A DNA stretch of 64,000 nucleotides. It comes from Sphingomonas koreensis (lineage in GTDB: Bacteria > Pseudomonadota > Alphaproteobacteria > Sphingomonadales > Sphingomonadaceae). A program made the translations under genes and the position numbers. Shown here in pieces: positions 40,641-49,879 of this stretch (positions are counted from its first letter, which is position 1; each line of letters opens with the position of its first letter). Below the pieces are notes generated by a model. That model worked only from the letters and a program-made list of their open reading frames with translations, was not told the origin of the DNA and did not search any database. The DNA lies in the NCBI GenBank assembly GCA_006438735.1, contig RCZF01000001.1, positions 620,001 to 684,000 of the forward strand, in the 5' to 3' direction.

Positions 40641-41387
40641 GTGTCATTGATCGATCGGCTCGGCCCATTGAACAAGCACGATCCGACGCCCTTGTATGTT
40701 CAGCTTGAAAAGCTGTTGCGCGATGCCATTACCGGCCATGCCGTGCGGCCCAACGGAGCGATCCCCACCGAACGCGATCTGTCGGACGAATTCGGCGTCT
40801 CTCGGATTACCGTGCGCAAGGCGATCGACGGGTTGGTCGCCGATGGTTTGCTCTCGCGACGCCGCGGCGCCGGCACGTTCGTGGTGGCGCCGCGCGTGGA
40901 GAAAAGCTTTTCCAAGCTGACGTCTTTTTCGGAAGACATGGTGTCGCGCGGCCGTGTTCCCCGAAGCACCTGGATCAGCAAGACATCCGGCGCGGTCACG
41001 CCCGAGGAGGCACTGTCGCTCGGTTTGTCGCCGGGCGCGTTGGTGTTTCGTTTCCACCGCATCCGCTACGCCGACGATCTGTCGATGGCGCTCGAGCAGT
41101 CGACCATTCCGGCTTATTGCCTGCCGTCGCCCGATGTCGTCGATGCGTCGCTCTACGAGGCGCTCGATCGCAGCGGCAATCGTCCGGTCCGTGCACTGCA
41201 GCGGTTGCGGGCGATCGCGTTCAACGCGGAGCAAGCCGAGCGGCTCGGCATCGATCCGAGCGCGCCGGGCCTGTATATCGAGCGTCGCGGCTTTCTGGCG
41301 GACGGTCGCGCTGCCGAATACACCCAATCCTATTATCGCGGCGACGCTTATGACGTCGTCGCCGAACTCACCATTCAGTCGACGTGA
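40641..41387 (+). CDS. GntR/HutC-family regulator of the GlcNAc genes
   Basis: A 248-aa transcription regulator: N-terminal GntR winged helix (about 15-82, IPTERDLSDEFGVSRITVRKAIDGLVADGLLSRRRGAGTFV) and a C-terminal UTRA ligand-binding domain. Family members of this type often sense GlcNAc-6-P or GlcN-6-P. It diverges from the hexosaminidase gene. The start is GTG at 40641 preceded by GGAGGAGGGG. Confidence 0.92.
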   Translation: MSLIDRLGPLNKHDPTPLYVQLEKLLRDAITGHAVRPNGAIPTERDLSDEFGVSRITVRKAIDGLVADGLLSRRRGAGTFVVAPRVEKSFSKLTSFSEDMVSRGRVPRSTWISKTSGAVTPEEALSLGLSPGALVFRFHRIRYADDLSMALEQSTIPAYCLPSPDVVDASLYEALDRSGNRPVRALQRLRAIAFNAEQAERLGIDPSAPGLYIERRGFLADGRAAEYTQSYYRGDAYDVVAELTIQST

Positions 41388-41405
41388 TGTCGGCGCGCCG
41401 GGCTG

Positions 41406-41615
41406 TCAGCGACTGGCCGGGCCGAGTTCCATCCAGCGCAGCAGCGGCTTCAGCGGCGCGATCCAGACGATGCCGGTGACGACGTAGAACGCCAATTGCA
41501 GCGACCAATGCCACCCGCCGACGGTCGCCGACAGGCTCGTTACGAGCGCTGCCCAGACGATGATCAGCGCGACGATCGCCAGCATACCGACGGGTTTGCG
41601 CCAGCTTGGCGTCAT
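41406..41615 (-). CDS. DUF2842 small membrane protein
   Basis: A 69-aa protein with two hydrophobic segments (GMLAIVALIIVWAALVTSL, then LAFYVVTGIVWIAPL) and a short basic N-terminus, matching the alphaproteobacterial DUF2842 family. Function is unknown. Its ATG at 41615 overlaps the stop of the cyclo-ligase gene (ATGA), so the two are coupled. Confidence 0.85.
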   Translation of the reverse strand: MTPSWRKPVGMLAIVALIIVWAALVTSLSATVGGWHWSLQLAFYVVTGIVWIAPLKPLLRWMELGPASR

Positions 41616-42184
41616 GCACTCGTTCCTTCGATCCAGCCGCTTTCGGTGATGACGGCGTGGAGCGGAACGTCCCACGCGTCAACCGGCAACGCCTCGACCT
41701 GCTGGACCGACCAGGCGACGCCGATCCGTCGCGCGGCGGGCAGGGCGGCGAAGGCGCGGTCGTAATGGCCGGCGCCCTGGCCGAGCCGTTGGAACCGCGC
41801 GTCGAAGCCGATCAGCGGCGTCAGGATGATATCAGGGGTGATTGCGGGCCGATCCTCGCTGGGTTGGCGCAGCCCGAACGGGCCGTCGTCGAGCGGATGA
41901 TCGGGGCGCCATTCGAGGAACCGGATCGGCGCGTCGCGGCCGGTGACATGCGGCAGCGCCAGGCGGCAGCCGCGATGCAGCGCGACGCGCGCGAGCATCG
42001 TCGGATCGGCCTCGCTCGCCATCGGCGCATAAGCGGCGACGATCAGGCCGGGGCGGAGCAGCGCGAGATAGGGCAGGGGCGGGGCGATGGGCTCCCGACC
42101 GCTGCCGACGAAGGCGTCGCGCGTCGTCCGCAACGTCGTGCGCAAGGTGCGTTTATCGGGAAAAGGTGGTGGTGGGACCGCCAT
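41612..42184 (-). CDS. fthC: 5-formyltetrahydrofolate cyclo-ligase
   Basis: A 190-aa ATP-dependent enzyme that returns 5-formyl-THF to 5,10-methenyl-THF. Conserved parts are the N-terminal KRTLRTTLRTTRDAF and the C-terminal signature LIGFDARFQRLGQGAGHYDRAFA. It lies downstream of zapA and the 6S RNA candidate, the widely conserved zapA-ssrS-fthC arrangement. Confidence 0.95.
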   Translation of the reverse strand: MAVPPPPFPDKRTLRTTLRTTRDAFVGSGREPIAPPLPYLALLRPGLIVAAYAPMASEADPTMLARVALHRGCRLALPHVTGRDAPIRFLEWRPDHPLDDGPFGLRQPSEDRPAITPDIILTPLIGFDARFQRLGQGAGHYDRAFAALPAARRIGVAWSVQQVEALPVDAWDVPLHAVITESGWIEGTSA

Positions 42185-42189
42185 GACCG

Positions 42190-42335
42190 TTTGCCTGAAT
42201 ATCCTCTGACGCCTGTTACGTCAGGTGGGGGCCATGTACGTCGGGCCAGGGCCCGGGCAGGGACAGCTCCCTTGGATGATGAATAGCCTCAGGGATAATC
42301 GCTCAGCTCGTATCGGGCAGTGCCCACCGCTGACC
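42190..42335 (-). ncRNA. ssrS: 6S RNA candidate
   Basis: The 153-bp gap between zapA and fthC is the conserved location of 6S RNA, which binds the housekeeping RNA polymerase holoenzyme. On the minus strand GGTGGGC (42328-42322) can pair with GCCCCCACC (around 42233-42225), closing a long imperfect hairpin with internal loops. A further CTGACG/CGTCAG stem lies at the 3' side (42206-42224). The call rests on position and the foldback; the ends are approximate. Confidence 0.62.
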
Positions 42336-42337
42336 AT

Positions 42338-42640
42338 TTAGGAGGTGGCGGCGGTTTCCTCAAGAGCGGCGGCGATCCGCTCGAGCCGATCGGCGAGCCC
42401 CGGCGGGAGCGCAGGACCGCCGTCGGCGGCCGGCTTACGCAGCGCCTCGTCGAGATCGTCGGCGAGCATCAGCGCGACGAACAGCATCGCGCGTTCGGTA
42501 TTGACGCCGCCGGCGGCGCGCTCGGCATCCGGCCAGCGATCCTGGAGCAATGCGCCGAGCCGCTGCACCTGTGCTTCCTCCCCGTCGCGACAGGCGACTT
42601 GGTGGTGGCGGCCGCCGATGATCAGCGTGACCTCGGCCAT
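42338..42640 (-). CDS. zapA: Cell division protein ZapA
   Basis: A 100-aa ZapA-family protein that stabilises FtsZ protofilaments at the division site. [35 protein letters not shown] is the typical N-terminal globular half, and the C-terminal half is a helix ([14 protein letters not shown]). The start at 42640 overlaps the stop of the small upstream gene by one base. Confidence 0.92.
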   Translation of the reverse strand: MAEVTLIIGGRHHQVACRDGEEAQVQRLGALLQDRWPDAERAAGGVNTERAMLFVALMLADDLDEALRKPAADGGPALPPGLADRLERIAAALEETAATS

Positions 42641-42825
42641 CAGCGCGCCTCGCCGCGGGCGATGACGTCGTCGAGTGCGGTCAGCGCCTCGGCCATGCGC
42701 GATTTGAGCGCGGCGTGACGGCGGCTCAGCGAATCGCTGGCGCGCCGATTCTGCTCGACCGCCGCCTCGATCCGCGCGAGCGCACGATCGATCCGGTGAA
42801 GCTCGCCTCGAACATCGTCTGCCAT
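42640..42825 (-). CDS. Small coiled-coil protein upstream of zapA
   Basis: A 61-aa protein from ATG 42825, almost entirely helical with heptad-like spacing ([35 protein letters not shown]). It ends one base into the zapA start codon, so it is translationally coupled to zapA. The genuine gene is only the end of a much longer spurious frame. Function is unknown; a role with ZapA at the divisome is inference. Confidence 0.72.
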   Translation of the reverse strand: MADDVRGELHRIDRALARIEAAVEQNRRASDSLSRRHAALKSRMAEALTALDDVIARGEAR

Positions 42826-42975
42826 GGCAACCGGATAGCATGGCTTGGCGCGACGGCAAGAATGATTCCCCGCCCGCGGTTGACGCCGCGCGCAGGCGAC
42901 CGCAAAGACCGGGCGCATCGTCGTTTCAGGCCGCCGTCCCCCGCGGCCGTTCGGCTTTTTGATGGAGGTTCTTCG

Positions 42976-43986
42976 ATGACGGTCAAGGTGGCGATCAACG
43001 GCTTCGGGCGGATCGGGCGGCTGGTCGCGCGCGCCATGCTCGAAAACGGCGGCGGCGATCTCGAACTGGTGGCGATCAACGATCTCGCCGATGCCAAATC
43101 GAATGCCTGGCTGTTTTCGCGGGATTCGGTGCACGGCAAATATCCCGGCAAGGTCTCGGCCGAGGGCAGTGATCTCGTCGTCGACGGCAAGCACATCCGC
43201 GTGACCGCCGAGCGTGATCCCGCCAATTTGCCGCACAAGGAACTGGGCGTCGATCTGGTGCTCGAATGCACCGGCTTCTTCACCGATCGCGCCAGCTGCC
43301 AGAAGCATATCGATGCAGGCGCCAAGAAAGTGCTGATCTCGGCGCCGGGCAAGAATGTCGATCTGACCGTCGTTTACGGCGTCAACAACGACAAACTGAA
43401 GCCCGAGCACACGATCGTCTCCAACGCGTCGTGCACGACCAACTGCCTGGCGCCGGTCGCCAAGGTGTTGAACGATACCGTCGGCATCGAGCGCGGGCTG
43501 ATGACGACGATCCACAGCTATACCAACGATCAGAAGATTCTCGATCAGATCCACCCCGATCTGCGCCGCGCGCGCGCCGCGGCAATGTCGATGATCCCGA
43601 CCACCACCGGCGCCGCGCGCGCCGTCGGCGAAGTGTTGCCCGAACTGAAGGGCAAACTCGATGGCTCGGCGATCCGCGTGCCGACCCCCGACGTCAGCCT
43701 GATCGATCTGACCTTCACGCCGAAGCGCGATACAAGCGTCGAAGAGATCAACGCGATTCTCAAAAAGGCGAGCGAGAGCGGCCCGCTGGTCGGCGTGCTC
43801 GATTATACCGACGAGCCGCTGGTTTCGATCGACCTGATGCATACGCCGGCCTCGTCGACCGTCGACAGCCTTGAGACCGCGGTGATCGACGGCAAGCTGG
43901 TCCGGGTGCTGTCGTGGTACGACAACGAATGGGGCTTCTCCAACCGCATGGTCGATACCGCGCGGGCGATGGCCAAGCTGATCTGA
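42976..43986 (+). CDS. gap: Glyceraldehyde-3-phosphate dehydrogenase, type I
   Basis: A 336-aa NAD-dependent enzyme of glycolysis and gluconeogenesis. NAD motif INGFGRIGR is at 7-15 and the catalytic Cys153 is in [12 protein letters not shown]; the C-terminal signature [12 protein letters not shown] is also present. ATG 42976 follows GGAGG. It forms a block with MOSC and pgk in the same direction. Confidence 0.97.
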   Translation: MTVKVAINGFGRIGRLVARAMLENGGGDLELVAINDLADAKSNAWLFSRDSVHGKYPGKVSAEGSDLVVDGKHIRVTAERDPANLPHKELGVDLVLECTGFFTDRASCQKHIDAGAKKVLISAPGKNVDLTVVYGVNNDKLKPEHTIVSNASCTTNCLAPVAKVLNDTVGIERGLMTTIHSYTNDQKILDQIHPDLRRARAAAMSMIPTTTGAARAVGEVLPELKGKLDGSAIRVPTPDVSLIDLTFTPKRDTSVEEINAILKKASESGPLVGVLDYTDEPLVSIDLMHTPASSTVDSLETAVIDGKLVRVLSWYDNEWGFSNRMVDTARAMAKLI

Positions 43987-43991
43987 TCGCG

Positions 43992-44447
43992 ATGCGGGGC
44001 ACGCTCGCCGGCATCGCCCGGCACGCCCGGCCGCGCGGGGCGATGGAGGTGCTGGAGCATGTTCGCGTCACGATCGAGGCGGGTCTCGACGGCGATTTTC
44101 GCGGTGCGGTCAAGCCCGGCGGGCGAGGCCGGCGGCAGGTGTCGCTGATCGAGCGCGCCGATTGGGACGCGGCGATGGCCGATCTCGGCGCCGATCATCA
44201 CTGGTCGGCGCGGCGGGCGAACCTGCTGGTCGACGGACTCGATCTGCCGCAGCGGGCCGGCGCGCGGCTGCGGATCGGCACGGTGCTGCTCGAGATCAAG
44301 CAGGAATGCTATCCGTGCAGCCGGATGGACGCGATCGATCCGGGGTTGAAGGCGGCGTTGACACCGGATTGGCGCGGTGGCGCGCTCGCCCGGGTGATCG
44401 CGGGCGGTGATATTGCGATCGGCGACGAGATAGGATTGGAAGAGTGA
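43992..44447 (+). CDS. MOSC-domain protein
   Basis: A 151-aa stand-alone MOSC domain, the fold found at the C-terminus of molybdenum cofactor sulfurases. The likely reactive Cys is in [12 protein letters not shown], and GDDR-like [12 protein letters not shown] and [18 protein letters not shown] are typical. It is wedged between gap and pgk, 5 bp after gap, and its stop overlaps the pgk start region. The connection to glycolysis is only positional. Confidence 0.9.
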   Translation: MRGTLAGIARHARPRGAMEVLEHVRVTIEAGLDGDFRGAVKPGGRGRRQVSLIERADWDAAMADLGADHHWSARRANLLVDGLDLPQRAGARLRIGTVLLEIKQECYPCSRMDAIDPGLKAALTPDWRGGALARVIAGGDIAIGDEIGLEE

Positions 44448-45637
44448 TGGCGCGGAGCTTCAAGACGCTGGACGACATCGGCGAGGTGCGCGGCAAGCGC
44501 GTGCTGGTGCGCGAGGATCTCAACGTGCCGATGGCGGACGGTGCGGTGACCGACGACACGCGGCTGCGCGCGACGATCCCGACCGTCACCGAACTCGCCG
44601 ACAAGGGGGCGATCGTGCTGATCTTGGCGCATTTCGGCCGGCCCAAGGGGCAGCCCCGGCCGGATATGTCGCTGGCGCTGGTGACGCGGCCGTATAGCGA
44701 GGTGCTCGGCCGCCCAGTGCGCTATGTCGATTGGGAAGGCGACGCGGACGCGGTCGCGATGCTGCAACCCGGCGACATCGCGGTGCTGGAAAACACGCGC
44801 TTTTTCGGCGGCGAGGAGACGAACGATCTCGCCGTGGTCGATCGCTTCGCCGCGCTCGGCGATCTCTACGTCAACGACGCTTTTTCGGCCGCGCACCGCG
44901 CGCACGCCTCGACCGAGGGGCTGGCGCACAAGCTGCCCGCCTTCGCCGGCCGCGCGATGGAAGCCGAGCTCGACGCGCTCGAAAAGGCGCTCGGCAACCC
45001 CGAGCATCCCGTCACCGCGGTGGTCGGCGGCGCCAAGGTGTCGTCGAAGCTCGACGTGCTCCGGCACCTCGTCGGCAAGGTCGATCACCTGATTATCGGC
45101 GGCGGCATGGCCAACACCTTTCTCGCCGCCCGCGGCGTCGATGTCGGCAAGTCGCTGTGCGAGCATGACCTGACCGGCACCGCCGAGGAAATCCTCGATG
45201 CCGCCGACAAAGCCAATTGCACCGTTCACCTGCCGTACGACGTGGTGGTGGCGACGGAATTCAGGCCCAACCCGGTGACCCGCACCATCAACGTCCATGA
45301 AGTCGCCGCTAACGAGATGATCCTCGACATCGGCCCCGCCGCGACCGAAGCGCTCGCCGACGTGCTCAAGACCTGCAAGACATTGGTTTGGAACGGCCCG
45401 CTCGGCGCGTTCGAAACGCCGCCGTTCGATACCGCGACGGTCGCGCTGGCACGCACCGCGGCGGCGCTGACGCGCGAAGGATCGCTGGTCTCGGTTGCCG
45501 GCGGCGGCGATACCGTCGCGGCGCTCAACCAGGCGGGCGTGGCGGACGATTTCAGCTTCGTCTCCACCGCCGGGGGCGCATTCCTCGAATGGATGGAAGG
45601 CAAGGACCTGCCGGGCGTCGCCGCGCTGAGCCGATAG
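44447..45637 (+). CDS. pgk: Phosphoglycerate kinase
   Basis: A 396-aa two-domain kinase making ATP and 3-phosphoglycerate. The N-terminal R-x-D-x-N (VREDLNVPM), HFGRPKG and [14 protein letters not shown] segments are present, as are [12 protein letters not shown], the hinge GPLGAFE and the C-terminal [18 protein letters not shown] at 44447 is used; the GTG one codon earlier (44444) is equally possible and overlaps the MOSC stop. Confidence 0.97.
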   Translation: MARSFKTLDDIGEVRGKRVLVREDLNVPMADGAVTDDTRLRATIPTVTELADKGAIVLILAHFGRPKGQPRPDMSLALVTRPYSEVLGRPVRYVDWEGDADAVAMLQPGDIAVLENTRFFGGEETNDLAVVDRFAALGDLYVNDAFSAAHRAHASTEGLAHKLPAFAGRAMEAELDALEKALGNPEHPVTAVVGGAKVSSKLDVLRHLVGKVDHLIIGGGMANTFLAARGVDVGKSLCEHDLTGTAEEILDAADKANCTVHLPYDVVVATEFRPNPVTRTINVHEVAANEMILDIGPAATEALADVLKTCKTLVWNGPLGAFETPPFDTATVALARTAAALTREGSLVSVAGGGDTVAALNQAGVADDFSFVSTAGGAFLEWMEGKDLPGVAALSR

Positions 45638-45640
45638 CGT

Positions 45641-46159
45641 TCAGCTTGGCGTCGTGCCGGGCGGGACCGGTTCCTTGAGTAGCGGCACCAATTGCGCATT
45701 AAGATCGTCGAGATCGAGCGCGCTTGCCTTGGCATATCGAACCACGCCCTCGCGATCGATGATGTAGTTGGTCGGCACGGCGTTGAGCGTGTCGTACGGC
45801 CCTTTGATGCGACGAATCGGGGTGATGTGCATCACCGCGAACAGCTTTTTGAGTTGATAGATCGGCAGCGAGTCTTCGGTCGCGATGGCGAATACCTTCA
45901 GACCGGTTCGCCGCTGCAGATTGTAATAAGCATCGAGCAGTGGAAGCTCCGCTCGGCACGGCACGCACCAAGTCGCCCAGAAATTGAGCACGATCACATT
46001 GCCCTTGAGTTGATCGAGCGTCACCTTCGATCCGTCGATCAGCGTGAGTTGAAACGCGGGCGCCGGCTTGCCAATCTGGGGCGACGACGCGCCGATCGAC
46101 GTGATCGCTATTCCCGCCAGCGCGACGCTCCTGATCGCGCGCTTCCATGGCATACCCAT
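45641..46159 (-). CDS. TlpA-like thiol-disulfide oxidoreductase
   Basis: A 172-aa periplasmic thioredoxin-fold protein. A signal or anchor helix (about 7-25) precedes the AhpC/TSA-type domain, and the redox motif CVPC at 65-68 lies in NFWATWCVPCRAELP. cis-Pro is in NAVPTNYIIDREG. Role: reduction or oxidation of exported cysteines, partner unknown. ATG 46159 was chosen because GAGGGGG lies about 8 bases upstream. It converges on pgk. Confidence 0.9.
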   Translation of the reverse strand: MGMPWKRAIRSVALAGIAITSIGASSPQIGKPAPAFQLTLIDGSKVTLDQLKGNVIVLNFWATWCVPCRAELPLLDAYYNLQRRTGLKVFAIATEDSLPIYQLKKLFAVMHITPIRRIKGPYDTLNAVPTNYIIDREGVVRYAKASALDLDDLNAQLVPLLKEPVPPGTTPS

Positions 46160-46231
46160 TGCACATCCCCCTCGGTTCCCGCGCAAAATCTGCGCTCGTC
46201 GTCGTTACGCGTCAAGTGAGGCGAGGCGCCG

Positions 46232-46999
46232 ATGACACCTTTGAAGGGTTCGGACGTTGGCCACTCAATGATCCGATTATTCCACGTCAGCGATATTCAC
46301 TTCGGCGCCGAGGATCGCGCGGCGCTCGATTGGTTTGCAGCCTGCGTCGCCGACGAGCAGCCCGATGCGATCGTCATGACCGGCGATCTGACGATGCGCG
46401 CGCGATCACACGAGTTCGCGGCCGCGGCAGCGTGGCTGGAAGCGCTCGGCCGGCCACTGACGATCGAGGTGGGCAATCACGATCTGCCGGCGTTCAACAT
46501 GCTGCGGCGATTGTTTCGTCCGTATCATCGCTACGGCAAGGTCGAGCGCGCGCTCGAAAGGCCGCTGGCGATCGAGGGAATCGCGATCGTCCCGCTGCGG
46601 ACCACGTCACGTTTTCAGTGGCGGCTCAATTGGTCGAAGGGGCGGGTGAGCGATCATCAACTCGGCAAGACGCTGGCGGAGATCGACGACGTGCCCGACG
46701 ACGCGCTGGTGATCGTCGCGTGCCATCATCCATTGATCGATGCCGGCACGCAGTCGACCGCGCGGACCGCTGGCGGCGGCGACGCGCTGGGCGCGCTGGC
46801 GCGGGCCGGCGCGCAGGTGGTGTTGAGCGGGCATGTCCACGATCCGTTCGACGTGACGCATGAGACGGCCGACGGCACGGTGCGGCTGATCGGTGCGGGG
46901 ACGCTGTCCGAACGGACGCGCGCGAGCCCGGCCGCGTTCAACGAATTGCGGATTTCGGGGCGCGACCTTGATCTGCGGGTGCGGACGTTCGGCGAATAG
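46232..46999 (+). CDS. Metallophosphoesterase (CpdA-like)
   Basis: A 255-aa calcineurin-like phosphoesterase with all metal ligands: Asp21/His23 (SDIHFG), Asp52 (TGDLT), Asn82/His83 (GNHD), His in CHHPL and GHVHD. It resembles CpdA-type cyclic-nucleotide phosphodiesterases, but the substrate cannot be told from sequence. ATG 46232 has GAGGCGAGG upstream; Met13 is an alternative. Confidence 0.9.
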   Translation: MTPLKGSDVGHSMIRLFHVSDIHFGAEDRAALDWFAACVADEQPDAIVMTGDLTMRARSHEFAAAAAWLEALGRPLTIEVGNHDLPAFNMLRRLFRPYHRYGKVERALERPLAIEGIAIVPLRTTSRFQWRLNWSKGRVSDHQLGKTLAEIDDVPDDALVIVACHHPLIDAGTQSTARTAGGGDALGALARAGAQVVLSGHVHDPFDVTHETADGTVRLIGAGTLSERTRASPAAFNELRISGRDLDLRVRTFGE

Positions 47000-47029
47000 A
47001 AAAGGGCGGCGCCGTTTTCGGAGCCGCCC
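46998..47029. terminator. Terminator between phosphoesterase gene and rpsI
   Basis: Stem GGGCGGC (47004-47010)/GCCGCCC (47023-47029). On the minus strand it is followed by TTTTCT (47003-46998), which makes it a good rho-independent terminator for rplM-rpsI. On the plus strand it is followed by GTTCATTT and may serve the phosphoesterase gene too. Confidence 0.75.
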
Positions 47030-47107
47030 CGTTCATTTCCGATTGAGCGCCTCGCCAGCAGACGAAAACGGCACTGCCGTTTCCGCTGCCCAGCGCGGCG
47101 ATTCTGG

Positions 47108-47644
47108 TTAGCGCTTCGAGAACTGGAAGCTGCGGCGGGCCTTGGCCTTGCCGTACTTCTTGCGCTCCACGGTGCGGCTGTCGCGGGTCAGGAAGCCGGC
47201 AGCCTTGACCGGCGCGCGCAGCACCGGCTCGAACTTGGTCAGCGCCTGGCTGATGCCGTGCTTGACCGCGCCGGCCTGGCCCGAAAGCCCGCCGCCCTTG
47301 ACGGTGCAGACGACGTCATACTGGCCATCACGACCGGCGACGCCGAACGGCTGGTTGATCACGAGGCGCAGCGTCGGACGCGCGAAATAGATTTCCTGAT
47401 CGCGGCCGTTGATGACGATCTTTCCCGAGCCCGGCTTGATCCAAACGCGTGCGACGGCGTCCTTGCGGCGGCCGGTGGCATAGGCGCGGCCCTGCTTGTC
47501 GAGGATCTGCTCGCGCAGCGGCATCGGTTCGCGGGCGGGCTCCTGCGGGGCAGCGGCGACGGGGGCTTCGCCCTCGGCGGCCGGCGCCTGATCGGCCGCC
47601 GCGATGGCGCCGAGATCGGAAAGCGATTGACGATTGTCGGACAT
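47108..47644 (-). CDS. rpsI: 30S ribosomal protein S9
   Basis: Small-subunit protein whose C-terminal tail reaches the decoding centre; the tail [17 protein letters not shown] is intact. The 178-aa form has an N-terminal extension of about 48 residues rich in Ala, Glu and Pro compared with the 130-aa E. coli protein; core starts near [21 protein letters not shown]. Extended S9 is common in this group. Its start overlaps the rplM stop by one base. Confidence 0.97.
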   Translation of the reverse strand: MSDNRQSLSDLGAIAAADQAPAAEGEAPVAAAPQEPAREPMPLREQILDKQGRAYATGRRKDAVARVWIKPGSGKIVINGRDQEIYFARPTLRLVINQPFGVAGRDGQYDVVCTVKGGGLSGQAGAVKHGISQALTKFEPVLRAPVKAAGFLTRDSRTVERKKYGKAKARRSFQFSKR

Positions 47645-48123
47645 CAGTTGCCCACCTTGTTCTTGCGGTTCATCGACGCGATGTCGAGCACTTCGGGGTT
47701 CTGCGCGGCGTGCGGATGCTCGCTGCCCGAGAAGATGCGCAGAGACCGCATCTGATCCCGACCCAGCGGGCCGCGCGGGATCATCCGCTCGATCGCCTTT
47801 TCAAGCACGCGTTCCGGGAAACGACCTTCGAGCACCTTGCCCGCGGCCACGCCCTTGATGCCGCCGGCATAGCCGGTGTGGCGATAATAGATCTTGTCCT
47901 TGAGCTTGTTGCCCGTGAACTTGACCTTGTCGGCGTTGATGACGATGACATTGTCACCGCAATCGACGTGCGGGGTGTAGCTCGGCTTGTGCTTGCCGCG
48001 CAGGACATTGGCGATGATCGTCGCCGCGCGACCGACCACCAGGCCGTCGGCATCGACGATGTGCCACTTCTTCTCCACCTCGTGCGGCTTGGCCGACTTG
48101 GTGGTCTTCATCAGCGCCTTCAT
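47644..48123 (-). CDS. rplM: 50S ribosomal protein L13
   Basis: Early-assembling large-subunit protein; here 159 aa. [39 protein letters not shown] and the [12 protein letters not shown] segment are diagnostic. It heads the rplM-rpsI operon. Start at 48123 or four codons later. The 160 bases upstream (48124-48284) hold the operon leader; no gene seen there. Confidence 0.96.
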   Translation of the reverse strand: MKALMKTTKSAKPHEVEKKWHIVDADGLVVGRAATIIANVLRGKHKPSYTPHVDCGDNVIVINADKVKFTGNKLKDKIYYRHTGYAGGIKGVAAGKVLEGRFPERVLEKAIERMIPRGPLGRDQMRSLRIFSGSEHPHAAQNPEVLDIASMNRKNKVGN

Positions 48124-48284
48124 GGGGCTAGACCTCTTTATGTGAAACGAGCGACGCCGCCCCTTTCGGAACGGCGCGAACGGTTGCCCTATCGACGCAC
48201 AGAGCGCAGAAGTCAAGCGAATGCGCGGGATTGCGAGCGGGTATTATGATACCGGAGCCTTGCTCGGCCAGTGCCCCGAAACGA

Positions 48285-49340
48285 TCAGCCCTGCACGAGC
48301 GCCAAATTCCCGCGCCGTCCGATCGCATGCGCGGCGGCGACGGCGGCGATCAGCGTCAGCGCCGCGTTGAGCTGATGCGCGACGGCGATGACGATCTCGA
48401 CGCCGCTCATCAACGTCGAGATGCCGAGCAGGATTTGCAGCGCGACGAGGCCAATGACCGCGACGCCCGGCGTCTTCGCGCCCTGGCGGATCGCCCGCAC
48501 GCCGAGCGCAACGAGCCCGGCGGCGGCGGCGAACGCGAACCAGCGGTGGATGAACTGGACGACGATCGGATTATCGACGGCGTTGCGCCACGCCGGATCG
48601 ACCATCGGCACGCCGGCGGGGAACAGGCTGTCGCCCATCAGCGGCCAGCTCGCGAAGGCGTAGCCGGCGTTAAGCCCGGCGGTGAAGGCGCCGAACATGA
48701 TTTGAGTGAACAGCAAGAACAGCGCGACGACCGCGATCGGTCGCAGCCGGGCGGGGCGGGCGAGCCGCGTCGCCGCTAGCATGCGCAGATCGAGCGCGGT
48801 CCACACGATGCCGGCGAGGATCACCAGCGCGGTGATCAAATGCACCGCGAGCCGAACATGGCTGACGTCGGTGCGCACCGACAGGCCCGACGACACCATC
48901 CACCAGCCGATTGCCCCCTGCATCCCGCCGAGCGCGAGAACGGCGACGAGCCGCCAGCCATAGCCCTTGGGAATCTGCCGCCGCACGGCGAACCAGATCA
49001 GCGGCGCGGCGAAGGCGAGGCCGATGACGCGGCCGACCAGCCGGTGGAGATATTCCCAGAAGAAGATCGCCTTGAAACCGGCGAGCGTCATGTTGCGGTT
49101 GATCTCGTAATATTCGGGAATGCGCTTGTAATTGTCGAACTCGGCAATCCACTCAGCATGGGTAAGCGGGGGAATGACGCCGCTGATCGGTTGCCATTCG
49201 GTAATCGACAGGCCCGACTCGGTCAGCCGGGTGATGCCGCCGATCACCACCATCGCCACGATCAGCCCGGCAACGGCAAACAGCCAGGCGGCGATCGCGC
49301 GCGGCCGCGACGAGTCGATGGCGCTGGTTTGCTGCAACAT
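48285..49340 (-). CDS. ctaA: Heme A synthase
   Basis: CtaA/COX15-type membrane enzyme converting heme O to heme A for aa3 oxidases. The 351-aa protein has eight hydrophobic segments. Heme-ligand region WEYLHRLVGRVIG and the later FIHRWFAF and AVAHQLNAAL contain the conserved histidines; GGITRLTESGLSITEW is the family signature. ATG at 49340 was chosen over the long upstream frame. Confidence 0.95.
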   Translation of the reverse strand: MLQQTSAIDSSRPRAIAAWLFAVAGLIVAMVVIGGITRLTESGLSITEWQPISGVIPPLTHAEWIAEFDNYKRIPEYYEINRNMTLAGFKAIFFWEYLHRLVGRVIGLAFAAPLIWFAVRRQIPKGYGWRLVAVLALGGMQGAIGWWMVSSGLSVRTDVSHVRLAVHLITALVILAGIVWTALDLRMLAATRLARPARLRPIAVVALFLLFTQIMFGAFTAGLNAGYAFASWPLMGDSLFPAGVPMVDPAWRNAVDNPIVVQFIHRWFAFAAAAGLVALGVRAIRQGAKTPGVAVIGLVALQILLGISTLMSGVEIVIAVAHQLNAALTLIAAVAAAHAIGRRGNLALVQG

Positions 49341-49451
49341 GAGCCGGCGCTTAGCCCAACCGGCACCGCAGGTCGATTGCCGACACACAAACCCCAAAAA
49401 ATTGCCGATGATATATTGTAACGTGCGAAGTGGTGTGCCAAATGGCGAGCG

Positions 49452-49841
49452 ATGACGACACTCGCACAGCCTCGGTTTGGGCATTGGCTCGATTCGCGCT
49501 TCGATCGCCTGGCGATCGGGCTGTCCGGCCTGTGCGCGGTGCACTGCGTGGCGAGTGCGATCTTCCTCGCGTTGATGGCCTCCGTCGGCGCGGCGCTGCT
49601 CAATCCGCTGTGGCATGAAATCGGCCTGTCGTTCGCGATTGTGTTCGGCGTGGTCGCGCTTGGCCGGGGCTTTCTAAGTCACGGTTACGCCATGCCGTTA
49701 TTTTTCGGCTCGTTCGGCCTGGGGATGATGGCGGGCGCGATTTCGCTGCCGCATGATGGCGGCATGGAGACGGTTTACACGGTGATGGGCGTCGCGCTGC
49801 TTGCGCTCGGCCACGATCTCAATCGCCGCGCCAGTCACTGA
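49452..49841 (+). CDS. MerC-domain membrane protein
   Basis: A 129-aa protein of four hydrophobic segments with the MerC-type metal-binding motif C-x3-HC (GLCAVHCVAS, about 27-36) in the first one. Related proteins move mercury or act in zinc-related functions. It precedes a Zur-type regulator in the same direction, which favours a zinc connection (inference). Confidence 0.88.
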   Translation: MTTLAQPRFGHWLDSRFDRLAIGLSGLCAVHCVASAIFLALMASVGAALLNPLWHEIGLSFAIVFGVVALGRGFLSHGYAMPLFFGSFGLGMMAGAISLPHDGGMETVYTVMGVALLALGHDLNRRASH

Positions 49842-49879
49842 CGCTTGCCGCCGGGGTGATGAAACCCTAGATTTGGCGC

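Noticed and set aside
42726..43352. Minus-strand frame opposite gap
   Set aside because: Shadow of the GAPDH gene; only the last 61 codons of the neighbouring longer frame are a real gene.
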